Shown: piece by piece, positions 37,387-50,760 of the stretch | Numbering within the stretch: the first letter of the stretch is position 1 | Layout: the number at the start of each line of letters is the position of its first letter | Assembly (NCBI RefSeq): GCF_029873635.1 | Contig: NC_080426.1 | Span: forward strand, 50,234,093 to 50,298,092 | DNA length: 64,000 nucleotides | Reading direction: 5' to 3' | From: Malania oleifera | Lineage: Eukaryota > Streptophyta > Magnoliopsida > Santalales > Ximeniaceae | Position numbers and translations under genes: made by a program | Notes under the pieces: model-generated | What the model saw: the letters and a program-made list of their open reading frames with translations, nothing else | What the model was told of the DNA's origin: nothing | The model's database searches: none

Positions 37387-40300
37387 ATGGAGGTGCAGCA
37401 ATCGCGGACGGAAAATCGGGCCATGACCTTCGACGAGGTGTCCATGGAAAGAAGCAAGAGCTTTGCCCGGGCCTTGCAGGTTCTCTTCTCTCGTTTGCTC
37501 TTCTTCTTTTCTTTAGTTCAACTTTGCATAATAGCAGGGCCCGATCTGGGTTTGCTTTAGATTTGTTCTTCTCTTGGATTTGTTCTTCTCTTCCATAGTG
37601 TTTTACGGTTGACCTTCAAATTTAGGCTTTGTTTGGTTGCTGACGAAGTAATTTTTGAGTGTTAGTTCTTTCTGGTTAATTAAGACAAGCTTTTAGGACC
37701 TGAGCTCTAAATCCAGCTGCAATTTCGCAATAAAATTATATGCTTTTTTTTTCCTTTTATTTTAACGTTTATTTATTTATTTATTTTTGCGCGTGTGGGA
37801 TTAAGCTAGCTAGTTTTTCGTTAATTAGGACTTGAGAGACGTGGGATTAAACTAGTTTTTAATCAATTAGGGATTGAGAGAACATGACAGTCTTACCAAT
37901 TGTTCATAATACTGTCGTTTGGCTTACTATTTTTTGGAAACCAAAATACAAGGAAAAAGAAAAGATTTACAATTCAATCAGATTGAATGATTTGGAGAGA
38001 AAAGGAAAAAAAATAATAAAAAAAATAGACCCTTTATCAAGCATTGAAGGAAATAGGAATAGGTAAAATTTTTTCTTTTTGAAAAAAACTATGCATGAAG
38101 TCTTTTCCTTATTAATAAGCCTGAAAGGATGGAGGCGTTTATGGACGCCTGCCTGCCAAGTGGAGGAGGCAAATAACTATAGCACTCAATGATGTTTGAT
38201 CCTGAGTTGCAATTTTATTTTGTGGTTGTTTCATTTTCAAATGGGGATTATGGCTTTTTCGACACTCTTACGGTTTTTTTTTTTTAACATGCATATCATA
38301 CTATTTAAATTTTTTGAGATGGCCGTTTTTTTTTTTGCTAATTTGAATGGTCCTGAACTTGTTTATATAGCCTTTAATTTGTGAAACATGGCTAGTGACC
38401 AACTGCGTAGATAAGGTTGAACTTGAAATTCTTGTTGCGGAAAAAATGTAATAGAGAAATCACTCTCCTCTCTTCTCTTTTCTTTCTGGTTATCCAAACA
38501 ACACAGGAAAGAATCTCTCCTTTCTGTTATTTTCTTTTCATTAAGTAACTGATGTTATTTCTTTTCTTCTTTCCCCTAGTTATCCAAACAAAGTGTTAAA
38601 ATTTATTTCTTTCTGCCCCCCTCTCCCCTCCATTTCCATTTCTATTTCTGGGGAAACAAATGGAATATAATGTGCCTCGTCTCACTTCAAAGCATGGCAA
38701 TTCTGAATTATACTGAAGCAATGGAAATTTGTAAGACATCTTGGTGTTGAATTGTTGGCCCCTGAATAAATTACTTGTGGGTCTTTATGCATGTGCAAAA
38801 TTTTCTGTTTTTAATTTTTATCTATTTATATTTCTTGTTTAAAATTTTTATCAAACCCTTTTTCTAGACCAGGGTTTGGACCAGATAATTAGTGCCTATT
38901 CTTGTTGATTGCAAGGAAAGCTCTCATGTTGATGTTTTTTATTTGAATATGATCTGACGTGACTTAAGCAATTCATTAATCCTGTGAATTTTAGTGGCAC
39001 CTTTAATATCATATTAACCAATATGCCAGCATCCATGGTGCCTCCCTTTTTTTTGTTTCTTGGGGTGTCCTTCCCAGATCGACCCCTTCTTACCCATGCT
39101 AGATATTAGCAATTTTGCTTTTACCTGTCTGGACTTTTTTCTTTTTTCTCTTTTTTGGATTAGTTATGTACACCAGCTGTTACCCAAAAAAAAAGCAACA
39201 TTCAGTCCACACAGGTCCCACATCATATCGGGGTTTGGGGAGGGCATGGTGTGCAGTGTTACCCCATTTGTTACAGTGTGCTTTAAATAGTAATATTGTG
39301 GTTAAATTGTTTGTTGAATAAAATTCTTGAATTTCTCTAGGACTCCCATGCTTACTCTGTTTGGACACTTGTTGCATTCACTCTTGTTTGATCCTTGTGT
39401 CTTGGTTATTTCAGGAACTCAAGAACTTACGACCTCAACTTTATTCTGCTGCTGAATATTGTGAAAAGTCTTACCTTCATAGTGAGCAAAAACAGATGTA
39501 AGGCTACTTTACCTTCCCAACTATGATTTTTTTCGATATACCTGTTTTGTCACTTTGTTACTTAAGTTTCTTTTGTGGAAACTTACACCATTCCTTTCTG
39601 GTTTTGTTATATTTGATGACCTAATTGACTAAATGTTATTCCAGATATACACAAGCCCCGACTGGGAACTTGTGCAGGCAAGATATTTATCAGATGCTTG
39701 CCTAGAATCAGAATATTAGTAAACTCCTCATGTGATATTTCTCACAATCTGATTTTTATCAAATAAATTGTTGAAGGTTGTGAATATTTTGTTCTCCATA
39801 TTTTTCATTATAGAGTTCAAGCCTTGAGGAGCGTCCTACTTATGAACATTATCAATATAGATGCCTACATATATTCCTATATGTGAACCTTATCAATATA
39901 GATGCCTACATGTATACTTTGCATAAAGTCCTAAACACATTACAAATGACACATCCAGTGCCTTAAACCCTCCTATGGTTCGATTAGCATGGTTCACACA
40001 TGCTTAGAAGCATGCAAGTCATTTTATCGAGTCCATTTTGAGATTTTGAAAACTATGGTTTTTATCTGCATTTATGCGCTGTTACAATTTTTTAGGATAA
40101 TAGGATTCATGTACCTCAGTGAATTGCGATCTAGCATTTAAAAATGTAGAGGTATCTGTTTATAGTTTAAATATTGACTAAATGAGGCTCACATTGATCC
40201 CAAAAGGGGTTCCTAGGGAGGCCATCATCTTCATTTAGATTTTGTGCTTGAACATTGTTCCGAATGAACATTGTGTTAGGAGGATGTTGAGATGGATGAA

Positions 40301-43300
40301 GAATGTTTAAATTAAGAAGATGAAATGGTTGAAGTGGTAACTTAAGACAAAATAAAGGAAGATCACATAAGTCTTTTGTCTACAAATGTGTGTGTTCTTC
40401 ATTTTCAAAGTGGTGGGACAAATGCTCATATTTTTTTCCTTCTCTTGGTGCCTCTGGAAAAAGATTTTTTGCAATTTTTGGGGAGCATTGGGTGTCAATC
40501 TCTTTCTCAATAATTTTATTTATTTATTTTTAAAAATACATATAAACAATATTTATCTATGTTAGCTGACTAGGGAGAAAATTATGGATGGTAAGTTATG
40601 GCTTATGGGTAACAATGAACAACTACGTTGTCATTAGCGATTTGATTTTAGTTGAAAGTGTGAATTTATGTGCAATCCCGGGGGGGGGGGGGGGGGGTGG
40701 TCTTTAGATCCTAATTTTGAAAACCACAACTTCACAAGCACAAGCTAGGTGACTTTATCAAATAATCAATATTACCCAAGCACCCACAAACGTAATGAAT
40801 ATTCAATTCTTACACAATAAGCAAATAATTAAACGCAAACGGAAATTTAAATGAGTTAAGGGAAGAGAGATGCAAACACAATTTTTACGAGGTTCAGCCA
40901 AACTCGGTACGTCCTCGTCTTGGGCAAACCACCCAAGGATTCCACTAATCTACTTCTTTAAACCCGGGCGAAGCTTCCCGTTACAATCCACTGCTTACAA
41001 GAAGCGTAGTTTCCTCCTAAATATCTACTGCTTACAAGAGGCGTAACTTCCTTCTCACGATTCACAAACTGAACTATTAATAGGAATAATGAATAAATAT
41101 TTCTGAACACCCAGACACTTCTCAATAAGCTAATGAGTACAAATAAGCCCTAAGCACTCTCACAAGATAAAATATGAAGCTCAAGAGAGAATGTATTTTT
41201 CTCAATGATATATGTGAAAAATATGATCTTTACGTGAGAAATATATATATGAATGATACCTTCAAGATCTAACCCTTATTCATTATCTCCCAAAAATGAT
41301 TTCTTAAAAAATATGCTTTGGAGATCTTAAAATTTGCTTTTAAATACCTTTTGCAAGAATAATAAAATCTTTGAATAAAAATATAACTCTGAATATGACG
41401 ATGATTTAAGCTCTTGCTTTCAAATACCTTTTGCAGAAATAATATGAAATCTTTTGAATAAAAAATATACCTTTGAATATAACAATAGATTTTTCAACCA
41501 AATATATGGAACACTAGTGTTCTTGCTCCCAATAAATATTTTAGATGAAAGAATACGGGAATAGATGAACTTTGACAATAATATTGAATGTAAAGTAAAC
41601 CCTATCTACCAAACCTCAAGATCAAACCAGTTTTTGCAAGATGATATAAGTGTAAGCACTTGGATCTTGAATATGAGAGTAAAGAATGCCCAAACTTGAT
41701 GTGAATACGTTGAAAGTAGGCAAAGCTTAGCAAAAGATGTGCAAAAGTTATGCAAGGGTTCAAAAGCTAGCAAACTAGGGTTTTGGGTTGATATTTATAA
41801 GTAATCTCGGCATCTAAATGATTTTTGGCCATTGGATCATTTAAAATACATTTAAGAAAAAAAATATGTCCGTTTCAGCGCTGGAGCGTCATTTTGCCCG
41901 ACGGACTCCTCGGTGAATGTCCGTACCAGTCGACGAATGTCCTTCAGTAGCTCGTCGTCGAGAGCATGGGATTCGGCGACAAGTGGGTTGTTTGAGAAAA
42001 CTAGGGTCTCGGTATTTTCTCGTCGACGAGATGACTCACTAGTCGACGAGTGTTCTACACTCGCTCGTCGACGACTCCGTGTGGCTAGTCGACGAGTGCC
42101 TTGTTTTTTAGCCCTTTGATCCTTCTAAAATGCAGATCCACCCTATGACAAATGTATATGAATATTTCATGAAAAAACATACATCTTGAGGTTGGTCTAT
42201 ATGTTATTTTGAGCTTCGCATCATATCTTATGAAACATGCAAATACAATCAAACCTAATGCGAATTACAACTGCAAATTTGGATTGCCTTTATCCTTTTG
42301 CTCTTCTACTTCCATGGATTAAGCCAAGTCGAATGTGCTTCAAGTTCCTCATGGCTTCCATAGCATCCTTACCATCTGTGCTTGCTAAGTAATGATCTTG
42401 TTCAAAATCTCAAATGCACAAGTAAAATACCAAGTGATTTGTCATTATCAAAACAGGATTGGACTCATAGAGTCAACAGAAAGCACTAAAGGCCATCAGG
42501 AAGGCTAGAAAGATGAGGGAAAGGAGCTGAGAAATGGCCACCACATAGCAGATGAGTATTCATAAGCCAATTCAATTGTTGATAGGAGGAATTTGTTGAG
42601 TTAGTTTCTTTTAGTTGAGCTGGTTCTCCAAGAAAGCTTACTAATAACTCTTGAAGAAAAAACCATACTTTTAATTGGACATCAAGAGTGGCAGCCATGC
42701 TCATATTTTCTAGGAGAAGTCATTCATTGAATATATTTGGTTTCTCATACTTGAAGGTGACAAACCAGCTACATTTGATTTTTACACTTCTATGGACAAA
42801 TTTAAGCTAATAACAATCATATAATTATGATGTATTGACATTACTTTAGATTGGTTCCGTTGGCATAGCTTAATTAGAGATTTAACTGTGTTCAATTGTG
42901 TTCTTCTCTTTACTTCCACTGAAAAATGAATCCCAATCATGTTTAGGGTACTAGACAACCTGAAAGATTATGCAGTAAGAGCACTTGTAAACGCTGTTGA
43001 TCACCTTGGTACCGTTGCATACAAATTAAATGACCTTCTTGAGCAGCAAACCCTAGATATTTCGACAATGGAGCTAAAGGTTGTCTCTCTAAATCAGGTA
43101 AACTAATTGCACTTTTCTAAATGAATATGCCTGTTTAAGAGGATGTCAAATGGATGGAAGCTGAATTAATTTGTTAACGTCAGCAACTTCTTACCTGCCA
43201 AACATACACGGATAAAGAAGGTCTTAGGCAGCAGCAATTGTTAGCATTCATCCCAAGACATCACAAGCACTATATTTTACCAAGTAAGACTAATTACCAT

Positions 43301-46300
43301 TAACTTCTAGAAATGCTAACCATTATGAGGTTACCTAGTAGTCTTCGTTTCTACTTATTTTATGGCTTACTACTTCATGGTAGATTCTGTCAACAAGAAG
43401 GTACATTTCAGTCCACAAAATTGGACAAATCCTAGGCAAAATCATATTCAAGCAAGAGCTTATCTTCATCCCTCAGGTGCTTGGTTTTTCATTGTTCATC
43501 TCTTAGATCTTGCTATTATACATCTTTGATTATCAACATTGCTTATCTAAGGCTTTACATGTAGATACCCCTGCATCAAAAACTCTTTCCTGGCATTTAG
43601 CCTCAGAAACAAAGTCTACCTCAAAAGGGAGCCAACATGCTGCGACAAGGTTAGTCTTTGAGATACAACAACAACAATAACAAGCCTTAAGTCCCACTAT
43701 GTGGGGTTGGCTATATGAATTTTTTTTTTCTAATTCATGCGATCAAGGGAAATAGAATCTAAGGGTTCATTCGGTTAAGGATCCAAAAAGAATTTTTATA
43801 TTGTTGTTTTTGAAAATGAAAACAACGGATGGCATCATGCATTTTGTATGCTCAAAGAATGTGTTTGGTTGGCTGTTTTTCAAAATTGCTCGCACAAATG
43901 AAAACAGTGGAACTGCATCTAGTTTAAAAAAATAATAATACTGATGATGATGATGATTAGTAGTAGTATTACTAATAGTAATAACACTATTGTTATTAAA
44001 AATAGGGTTATACCCAATGCCCTGTGTTTTGATTATGCCCAAATAACTGTATCTGGAAACACAGAAATGCCTTTAAATTGTTACCTGAAAACTTGTTTCT
44101 TTTAGGGGTGTTTTCAGATATGTATCTGAAAATGGTTTTTTGAAAACACTTGAACAAGTGCGAGTTTAGTGTATTCCTTGTATTCATTTCTGAATACAGA
44201 AACTGTATTCATAACTTAACCTAATGCAAATTCCATGTAGTGTGTACTTATATCTTGCGTTTCCAAATGCAGAAAACTATATTTGAAACCTTAACCAAAT
44301 GGCCCCTAAATTACTGTTTGCATATCTCTTAAGCTAATATGTCAGAGAGATCTGATTTCTTTTTTTTTTTTTGGGTTTGCAGCTCTGAAGATGCAAAAAC
44401 TTCTGGAAAAACTTCTGGCATCTTTCATCTTTTGAGTATGTATAATTGTGTGATTCCTTTAGTAGATCAGTTTACACGTGACTTGCTGTGGATGGATGTG
44501 CAATTTTCATTATAGGGTTAACGAGTAACAATTATATCTTATGCTTCAAATTCATATGCATATAGATGCTGAGGAGAGCACACGGACAAGGTCCCCAGCA
44601 ACTCATCTTCAGTTGCAGAGTGGTGCCCCTGCTACCAGTCCCATTATGCAAACATTCGGTCTCACACGAAGGGTAATGGCAAAATCAGCAAGAACACAGA
44701 CATGCCCAACATTCTTTTAAGTGCATGCTTGACAATCAAAATGAGAGTAGATGAGCAAATATCTCACTGTTTGCTTGAGTCTGGGCGAGTTGGTCTGGTC
44801 TTCATCTAGTTATTTGATTGGGCATAATTTTCACTCTTTTTTTTTTTACTCCTATTTTCCATGCTATCTTACACGGAAGTATTTAATTGTGGACATTTAT
44901 CAGGATTGGATAGTGTGTGTGGTAAACAATTGTCAAATGTTACTTTATCTTTTCCTTTTTTGTCCATTTTGCTATTTTTTGAATCAGTATTACTGGGAAA
45001 AGTTTTCAGCATCTGGCTGATCTCATTGCACTATTGAAACTTTTGGAATTGCCATTGAGGTACAGTTTTGCATATTCCAAGTCTTGAGCATAGGCAATAT
45101 TTGGTATCAATCTCAAAATACAGTTAAGTAAGGGATTACTAGTCTAGTAAGAGAAATAATAGTGTGTGCTGAGATCATCACTCAACAATAAGGATATAAC
45201 AAGTGATGGTAGTGTTAGATAGGAATAGAAGCTCTCAACGATGTACTCACCAAAGATAGTCGTCAAATCATGTAGCCAATAAGTACTGTGCCTGGTAGAT
45301 GCTCTTACAAACCATCTCTTTCCCCATATCGTATGGAGCCAGCGAGAAGGCGACTCGATCGGGACCCTTTTTCCTGACCAACCCTCGGAGCAAACCGAAA
45401 ACCATCTCCTCAGGATAGCAGATTAGATTAATCAACGAAGGCCAACTCAAGCAAACTATAAAAAGGAAAGGTGTAAATTGTGATTTAATTCTTTTTTTTT
45501 TTTCCTAGTACCTAGTTTGCGGAAAGCTTTGCAGGTTTGGGTAGTGGGGCAGGTATGCATATGTTTGTTTTGTAGGTTGGCTATCCAACGAATTCTTAAC
45601 ATATGAAAGGATGTTGAAGCGCCATGCCTTTGGGAACGGGTTTGTGTGGCAGCTGTGCCCCATATCTGTGATTTGCTCATTTGGAAGTTTGGAAATGTCA
45701 CGAGTCATGACTTTGAACATCTTTGGTTGAAATTGATAGTTCAGGACAGACACTGTAATTGACATGTATATTGGTAGATTGTTGGTGCCAAAAGATTTTC
45801 ATCAAGTGCGCTGGCTTCTTTTCATTCTAAAAACTAGCTTCAGCTAGTGGAAGGGGGTTGAGTCAGTTGACTGAGTTTTTGCTTGTTCCACGATTTGAAC
45901 ATGTTTGTCCAGGCTGTGCTCAAATTCTGATGTAAACCCAGATTGTTGGTCTCTGTAAATAAAGTGCCTCCCCTTTTGTGCCTCCTACAATGGGTTTGGC
46001 AATTATCCCAAATTGTGATAACTTAATTTTTTCAACATTTAGGCTTAGTTTCTCTTATGTCTTTGCTTTTGGCTATGAGGAGGGTCAAAGTCTGGGGAGA
46101 AGTCATTAAAGCAGTTGGTTCCTTTGCCAATTTTCTTTATTAGCCTTTTTCATGTGGTTCCTAGCTAAGGTAACCCAAGTATACAGGTTAAACCCTAGAG
46201 TTCACATATAAGACTCATTTAAAATTTTAAAGATGCTTGCCATGTAGTTGCCTACACTTGCTAGCAAATATCGGAACATATTGTTAGCGTAATGGTATTC

Positions 46301-49080
46301 AGAGTAAAACTGCCTACAGTGATGGTTTATTTGACTGACATTTCCATACCCCCAACAAAATTTACACATTTCGCAGTGATTAATTTTCCTCCTAAAAATG
46401 CTGTTTGGTTCACCTTGTGGTTGGTTTGTTCCTCCATTCTTTTGGAAACCACATTAATTACATTAAGCTAAGTTGGAAAACCTATCTAGCTTATCTGCTA
46501 GAGCTTAATCACATTTAAAGAAGAAGAAGAAGAAGCGTTGGTGCTTCTAGGCTGTGCATGCTTAGCTTGCCAAGTTACATTATGAACTCATGAAACTCTT
46601 TATCTCCTTCGAATACCATCGCACACATATTCTTTGCATGAAGTGCATATTTTCATTAGATTAAGAGTTCTTCTTTAATGTGCTTTATCCAGCAAACTAT
46701 TGGTGTTGCATTGTCACAGACAAGTTTAACCTTTTGGAAAAATCCTTAATCAGACAAGCTCACCATACTCATACTACATATACCATCATTTGAAATTCAG
46801 GCTCAGTGCTCAGGCTGCTATAACTTGCTTTTCTTGTTTTGTTGTGTTTCAAGATACCCTCTAACTAAGATTCTGGACCCAAATGTAGACCATTTACACA
46901 TCTGAATCAGCATCAGTAAATCATTCCATTCTCTTGTGCTTATGCTTTCAATGATAATATTTCCTAGTATTTAAATTCCATAATACTTTCTCTATAAGTT
47001 GTTTCTAGTTGACTCTGGAAATTGGCTAACAATTCCAATGGCATATGCTACATCAAGTTTGCTGAGAGACATGTCTAACAAATGACCCTGCATACTTCCA
47101 TTACTGACTTTGGAGAGTAGTTTGATCTTTATCACTTAACCTGTGTTTTGAACCAATAAGCCTTATTATCAGACAGCAATGTGAGTTTCCTTGAGAAGAT
47201 CAAGCATGTGCTCTAGTTAACCTGTATCCATAATTCTGATCTCCTTAATTTGAATTTCTACTTGCACATCTTGCCAAATTCATTGTTTGGGGCGTCTCAT
47301 CAACAAACTAAGAGCTGCAGTTTGCTGCCTTGGTATCTGATGAAGAGTGTATGCCAATCATCAACAAAGAAGAGAAAGAAATGTATAGTAGTTTTTCTTA
47401 TTTACAACGTTTGATTGAATAACATTGAATAAAAGCATAGTCCATAGAGGTTCTTTCTATGGACTTGAAAAATTATTCTCCATTAGAAATCTTCAACATT
47501 TGGTTGCAGAAGAAGCCAATCTGAGTGGCTAGGCAGAAACTACATTTTAAGGTTACTTAGTATTGGCAGCAGGGACAAAGGATTCCACATTGCCTACTTT
47601 TTTGTGTGTAGATAAAGCTGTTGTCCACGAATTTGTGTTGCATGTTCTGTCATAGCATCTTCATATTTCACATAAACCCTCATAAGCTGGCACATCTTTA
47701 GGAAGATTAACTACTCACAGAGGTTCATTTTATTGAAGGCGTACCCTGTGCAGCTTCACTTCCCTTGCTCCAAGAACAATGGGACACAAATTTAACTTTG
47801 GTAGTTTTAGCTCAAGAGTATCTTTGCATGTATAAAATAGGAGGGTGGAATTCATTTATAATGTTGGAAGAAAATAAGCAAGATCTAGACACATTAACAG
47901 GAAACAGAAACTGGAAAATCGGAGAAGATATTTGACCAATGACCTCATATGACAGCTATTGACATTGAGTTGAGGCCTAGGTTACCATCTAATATGTTTA
48001 CTTTTTGTCTAGCTCTTTTGCATCTTTGGATGAGTTTATTGTGAGCCCTCAAGGTTTTCCTGGCATCTGCTTCAGTATTCTTCTGGAGATGTTACTGGTT
48101 ATGCATATGACTGGTTGCCAATTCTTTAAGATCCTTTTTGCTTCTCAAGTATTGCTCAGCATAGCCGTTTATGCTCTTCCACTGCCCCACTTAGCAGGAG
48201 TGGGAAAAGTTGGATTCTTCCCGATAGCATTGTAATTTAGAACTGCCAACAGAACAGCAGTTTGAAACTTTAGTCTTCCCCAAATCTTTTTTTGTAGGTG
48301 TTTCAATGAGTTCACAGGACCACTTCATGCTTTTGCGTCTCTATATATGTGAGTGTGCATGCGATCAACAAGCTTTTTAATCGAGAATGGAACTTCCATT
48401 AAATCATCTGTGTGGTGGACTGTTCTCTTCATGGTTTGACACACTATATCCACTTAGGAGGAGACTGTAAGCTGATTAAAAGATTTACATTTCATCTTTA
48501 TTCCCCTTTGGGTATTCACGCTTCTGGATGTGTGCTTGATCGAGTTATATATATTTTACACAATCTTATGAGCAATTTAAAATTGAAATTATGTTATCAA
48601 CCTTGCTTCTGTTTACTGCATCTTTGTGTGTGCTTATTCTTTTAAAAGAAATTACCAGATTGTTTTCTGAATTTGGTTCACTATCTGCTTGGTTTGGTGA
48701 TCTGACTATCTTCTCTGTTGACTAAAATGTGCACTTTTTGACTACATTTATGCCTAGAGAGTAGAGATTTATATGTATACATGGGACCTCCAATGAGTAC
48801 AGGAGTGACACTAGCTTATTCTTCTTGAAGTGCAAACTTGCTTGTTCTCTAATTGTTGATCTCTTTAAATGAATTTAGAAATCAGCAAGCTTAAGATGTT
48901 CCTTTTCTCCCTTCCATTATCCAGGGGTTTTCAGAGGGCTCCAAACCTTTGACGGCTTTAAGGTCATTTGGTCAGGCACATCGGCATGAGATTGTCCGTG
49001 CACCTGTTCGCAGCAAAAGCATGCTGTCAACTTTCTTTGTTAAACAGAAAACAAAGTTGAAGACGAGCAGAGTCTCATGA
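37387..49080 (+). CDS. ABIL1: ABI-like protein of the SCAR/WAVE complex
   Basis: Nine exons: 37387-37479, 39415-39497, 42947-43097, 43184-43283, 43384-43476, 43565-43649, 44383-44435, 44566-44672 and 48925-49080. All introns are GT-AG, and the exons join in frame to 306 codons plus stop. The N-terminal half is the conserved ABI homology region (MTFDEVSMERSKSF, LYSAAEYCEKSYLHSEQKQM, ALVNAVDHLGTVAYKL). A Ser/Pro-rich middle and a basic C-terminus (RSKSMLSTFFVKQK) follow; no SH3 domain is present, as in other plant ABILs. In plants, ABILs with SCAR, BRICK1, NAP1 and SRA1 form the complex that activates ARP2/3 actin nucleation at the cell cortex. The sequence resembles ABIL1 more than ABIL2/3 as I remember them; the paralogue is less certain than the family. 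No disruptions were seen. Confidence 0.93.
40659..42478 (-). repeat. Solo LTR in intron 2 of the ABI-like gene
   Basis: Perfect 5-bp target duplications, GAAAG at 40654-40658 and 42479-42483, flank a 1,820-base segment with TG...CA ends. On the minus strand it starts TGTTGACTCTATGAGTCC and ends in a C-run then GGGATTGCACATAAATTCACA-like sequence. TCGTCGACGAG palindromes lie at about 41920-42095, with a TATA box (TTATAAATAT, 41800-41791) downstream on the minus strand. It is antisense to the host gene. Confidence 0.92.
43667..43747. repeat. Short dispersed repeat in intron 6
   Basis: An ACAACAACAATAACAAGCC stretch is followed by CCCACTATGTGGGGTTGGC and a T-run. This combination is familiar as a dispersed non-LTR-derived repeat in many eudicot genomes. 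The family was not verified. Confidence 0.45.
43762..44307. mobile_element. hAT-like MITE candidate in intron 6
   Basis: The ends are 19-base inverted repeats matching at 16 positions (AGGGTTCATTCGGTTAAGG against AGGGGCCATTTGGTTAAGG). They resemble hAT-type MITE termini (GGGGCCATTTGG). No intact 8-bp target duplication is visible, and nothing coding lies inside. Confidence 0.45.
44673..48924 (+). other. Large intron 8 of the ABI-like gene
   Basis: This is 4,252 bases between two well-supported exons. Scattered short frames show no domain. No LTR ends or clear inverted repeats were recognised, although the length and the variation in base composition suggest old insertions. Confidence 0.6.
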
Positions 49081-49600
49081 TTCAAGGTTGAAGCTAATCA
49101 AGGAACCTTCTTATCATCTGTTCATTTGTTGCTCGATATTGACTTCTCCTCATTTCTCCAATCCCTTTTTGGCTGTTCAATTATAAGCAAAAGGTAGAGC
49201 TTCTGTTAATGAAGATGATCAGAATCGTCTGCCTGTGGAATGGATTCCTACAGAGACTAGTTGGTGCAAGTTATTCAAAGCCTGGTGTGAGATCTGATTG
49301 TGATTTATCAGTGTTGAGAAGCATGTACATTGTTATTCATGAAAATGGTTTGTATTGATATAGTTACATTGTCCATGGGATGATCTGTCAACTACGTTGG
49401 ATTAGCTGCATTAGCCTGTCAAATTTTCAGATGTTCATGGGAGTGACTCTTGTAAATTTGTTCATCATAATTTCTGTGAAGACAGCTTGATGCCAGAGAC
49501 TTTATGATGGCTATCGAGAGCCATGCATCCATATTTGTGCTTTTGGGTTGCTACATATGCCTTTTTCTTAGGCTTTATTTTGATGATTTTATTCATGTCC
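49081..49600 (+). other. 3' untranslated region of the ABI-like gene (probable)
   Basis: This follows the stop codon at 49078-49080. No coding frame is present. A firm polyadenylation signal was not identified, so the 3' limit is a guess. Confidence 0.4.
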
Positions 49601-50760
49601 AGAACACTTGTACGCTACAGTGAGACCGGGCTAAGCGACCCCCCATCATCATCATCTTCATCTTTATCTTCATCTCTCCCTCTCACTGAATTTTGAGGAT
49701 ATATAATGCAGCAGCCCTCAAGGGTTCTGATTAACCTCAAAACACAGTGCTCAAGGGCCAATGCTCTCTTGGTATGACAACGAACATATATAGCCAAATG
49801 GTTGGTCTCTATTTTTTGGCCTAGACCTGGCTTCCAGGGGATTTGCTGATCCTACTGACAATTTCTTTGGCATACAATTCACTTGCGGTTGTTGGCGCTC
49901 TGTTGTCAACCAGGGAGGTCACGTTAGCTACTCCTATGCTGCCTAATTCCCTTGTTTGAAGGCTATATAGATTTCACCAAAGATTTTAAATTTAAATTTA
50001 TGTGAATTTGTATAAAATATAATATTAAATTTTCTTTAAATTCATCCACATCTAAATAGAAGGTTAGAAAAAATTTACTCTCAAATGTATTATTAAAGTG
50101 ATTCTATTAAACTAGTGTCAGGAGCATGAATTTTAGTTCTTGAATTTATATGAAATTAAGTATAATTTTGTATTGTAATTTGTTTAAATTCATACAAATT
50201 TAAATTATATATTTGAAGTTTAAGTTTTCAAATGCAGAGTGAAAATGTTTTATTGTTTTCGCAAGAAAAATAAAATGTATTATTATCATGCTGAAGCAAT
50301 GGAATAATTACAATAAAATAACTTAATCATTTACATAAAAAAATGTATTATTATCATGAAGTAAAATAGAGAATGAAAAAAGGAATGATTATTCCTGAAT
50401 ATGGAATGCTTATTCTTTTTCTGTTTCATATTAAGTGGAATGGCACAATTTTAGCATTAGTAATTTTTTTTTTTTTAAATTGGTATACTGTTAACTAATT
50501 TTTATTACATTTTTAGTTCTATTTCATCCTACTTCAATCACAAGTTTTTTATGAACAAAATGTAATATTAACCTCTTCGGAAACTTAACTTCTCTAGTGT
50601 TGTCTCCATATTCTAATTCTAATATTTTAAGTATTGTTAGACATTTGAAACAAATGTATGACTTCTCTTATTATAAAGTAATTTGTTAAATTATTTTTTT
50701 AAAAAAAATTCTTAATGCACGTTTTAATTGGTCTTATTTTAAATGTTATAATAGCCTTTT

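Noticed and set aside
39180-39290. GGGGTTTGGGGAGGG...GTTACCCC stretch in intron 1 of the ABI-like gene as a SINE
   Set aside because: It recalls part of a common plant SINE-like repeat, but no A/B boxes, tail or target duplication could be found, so it was not annotated.
40680-40697. G-run as a telomere-like or functional G-quadruplex site
   Set aside because: It is a homopolymer at the known C-rich end of an LTR, not a spaced G-tract or telomere repeat.
45268-45450. Minus-strand frame of 60 codons in intron 8 of the ABI-like gene
   Set aside because: No domain, start context or neighbouring exons; too short to support as a nested gene.
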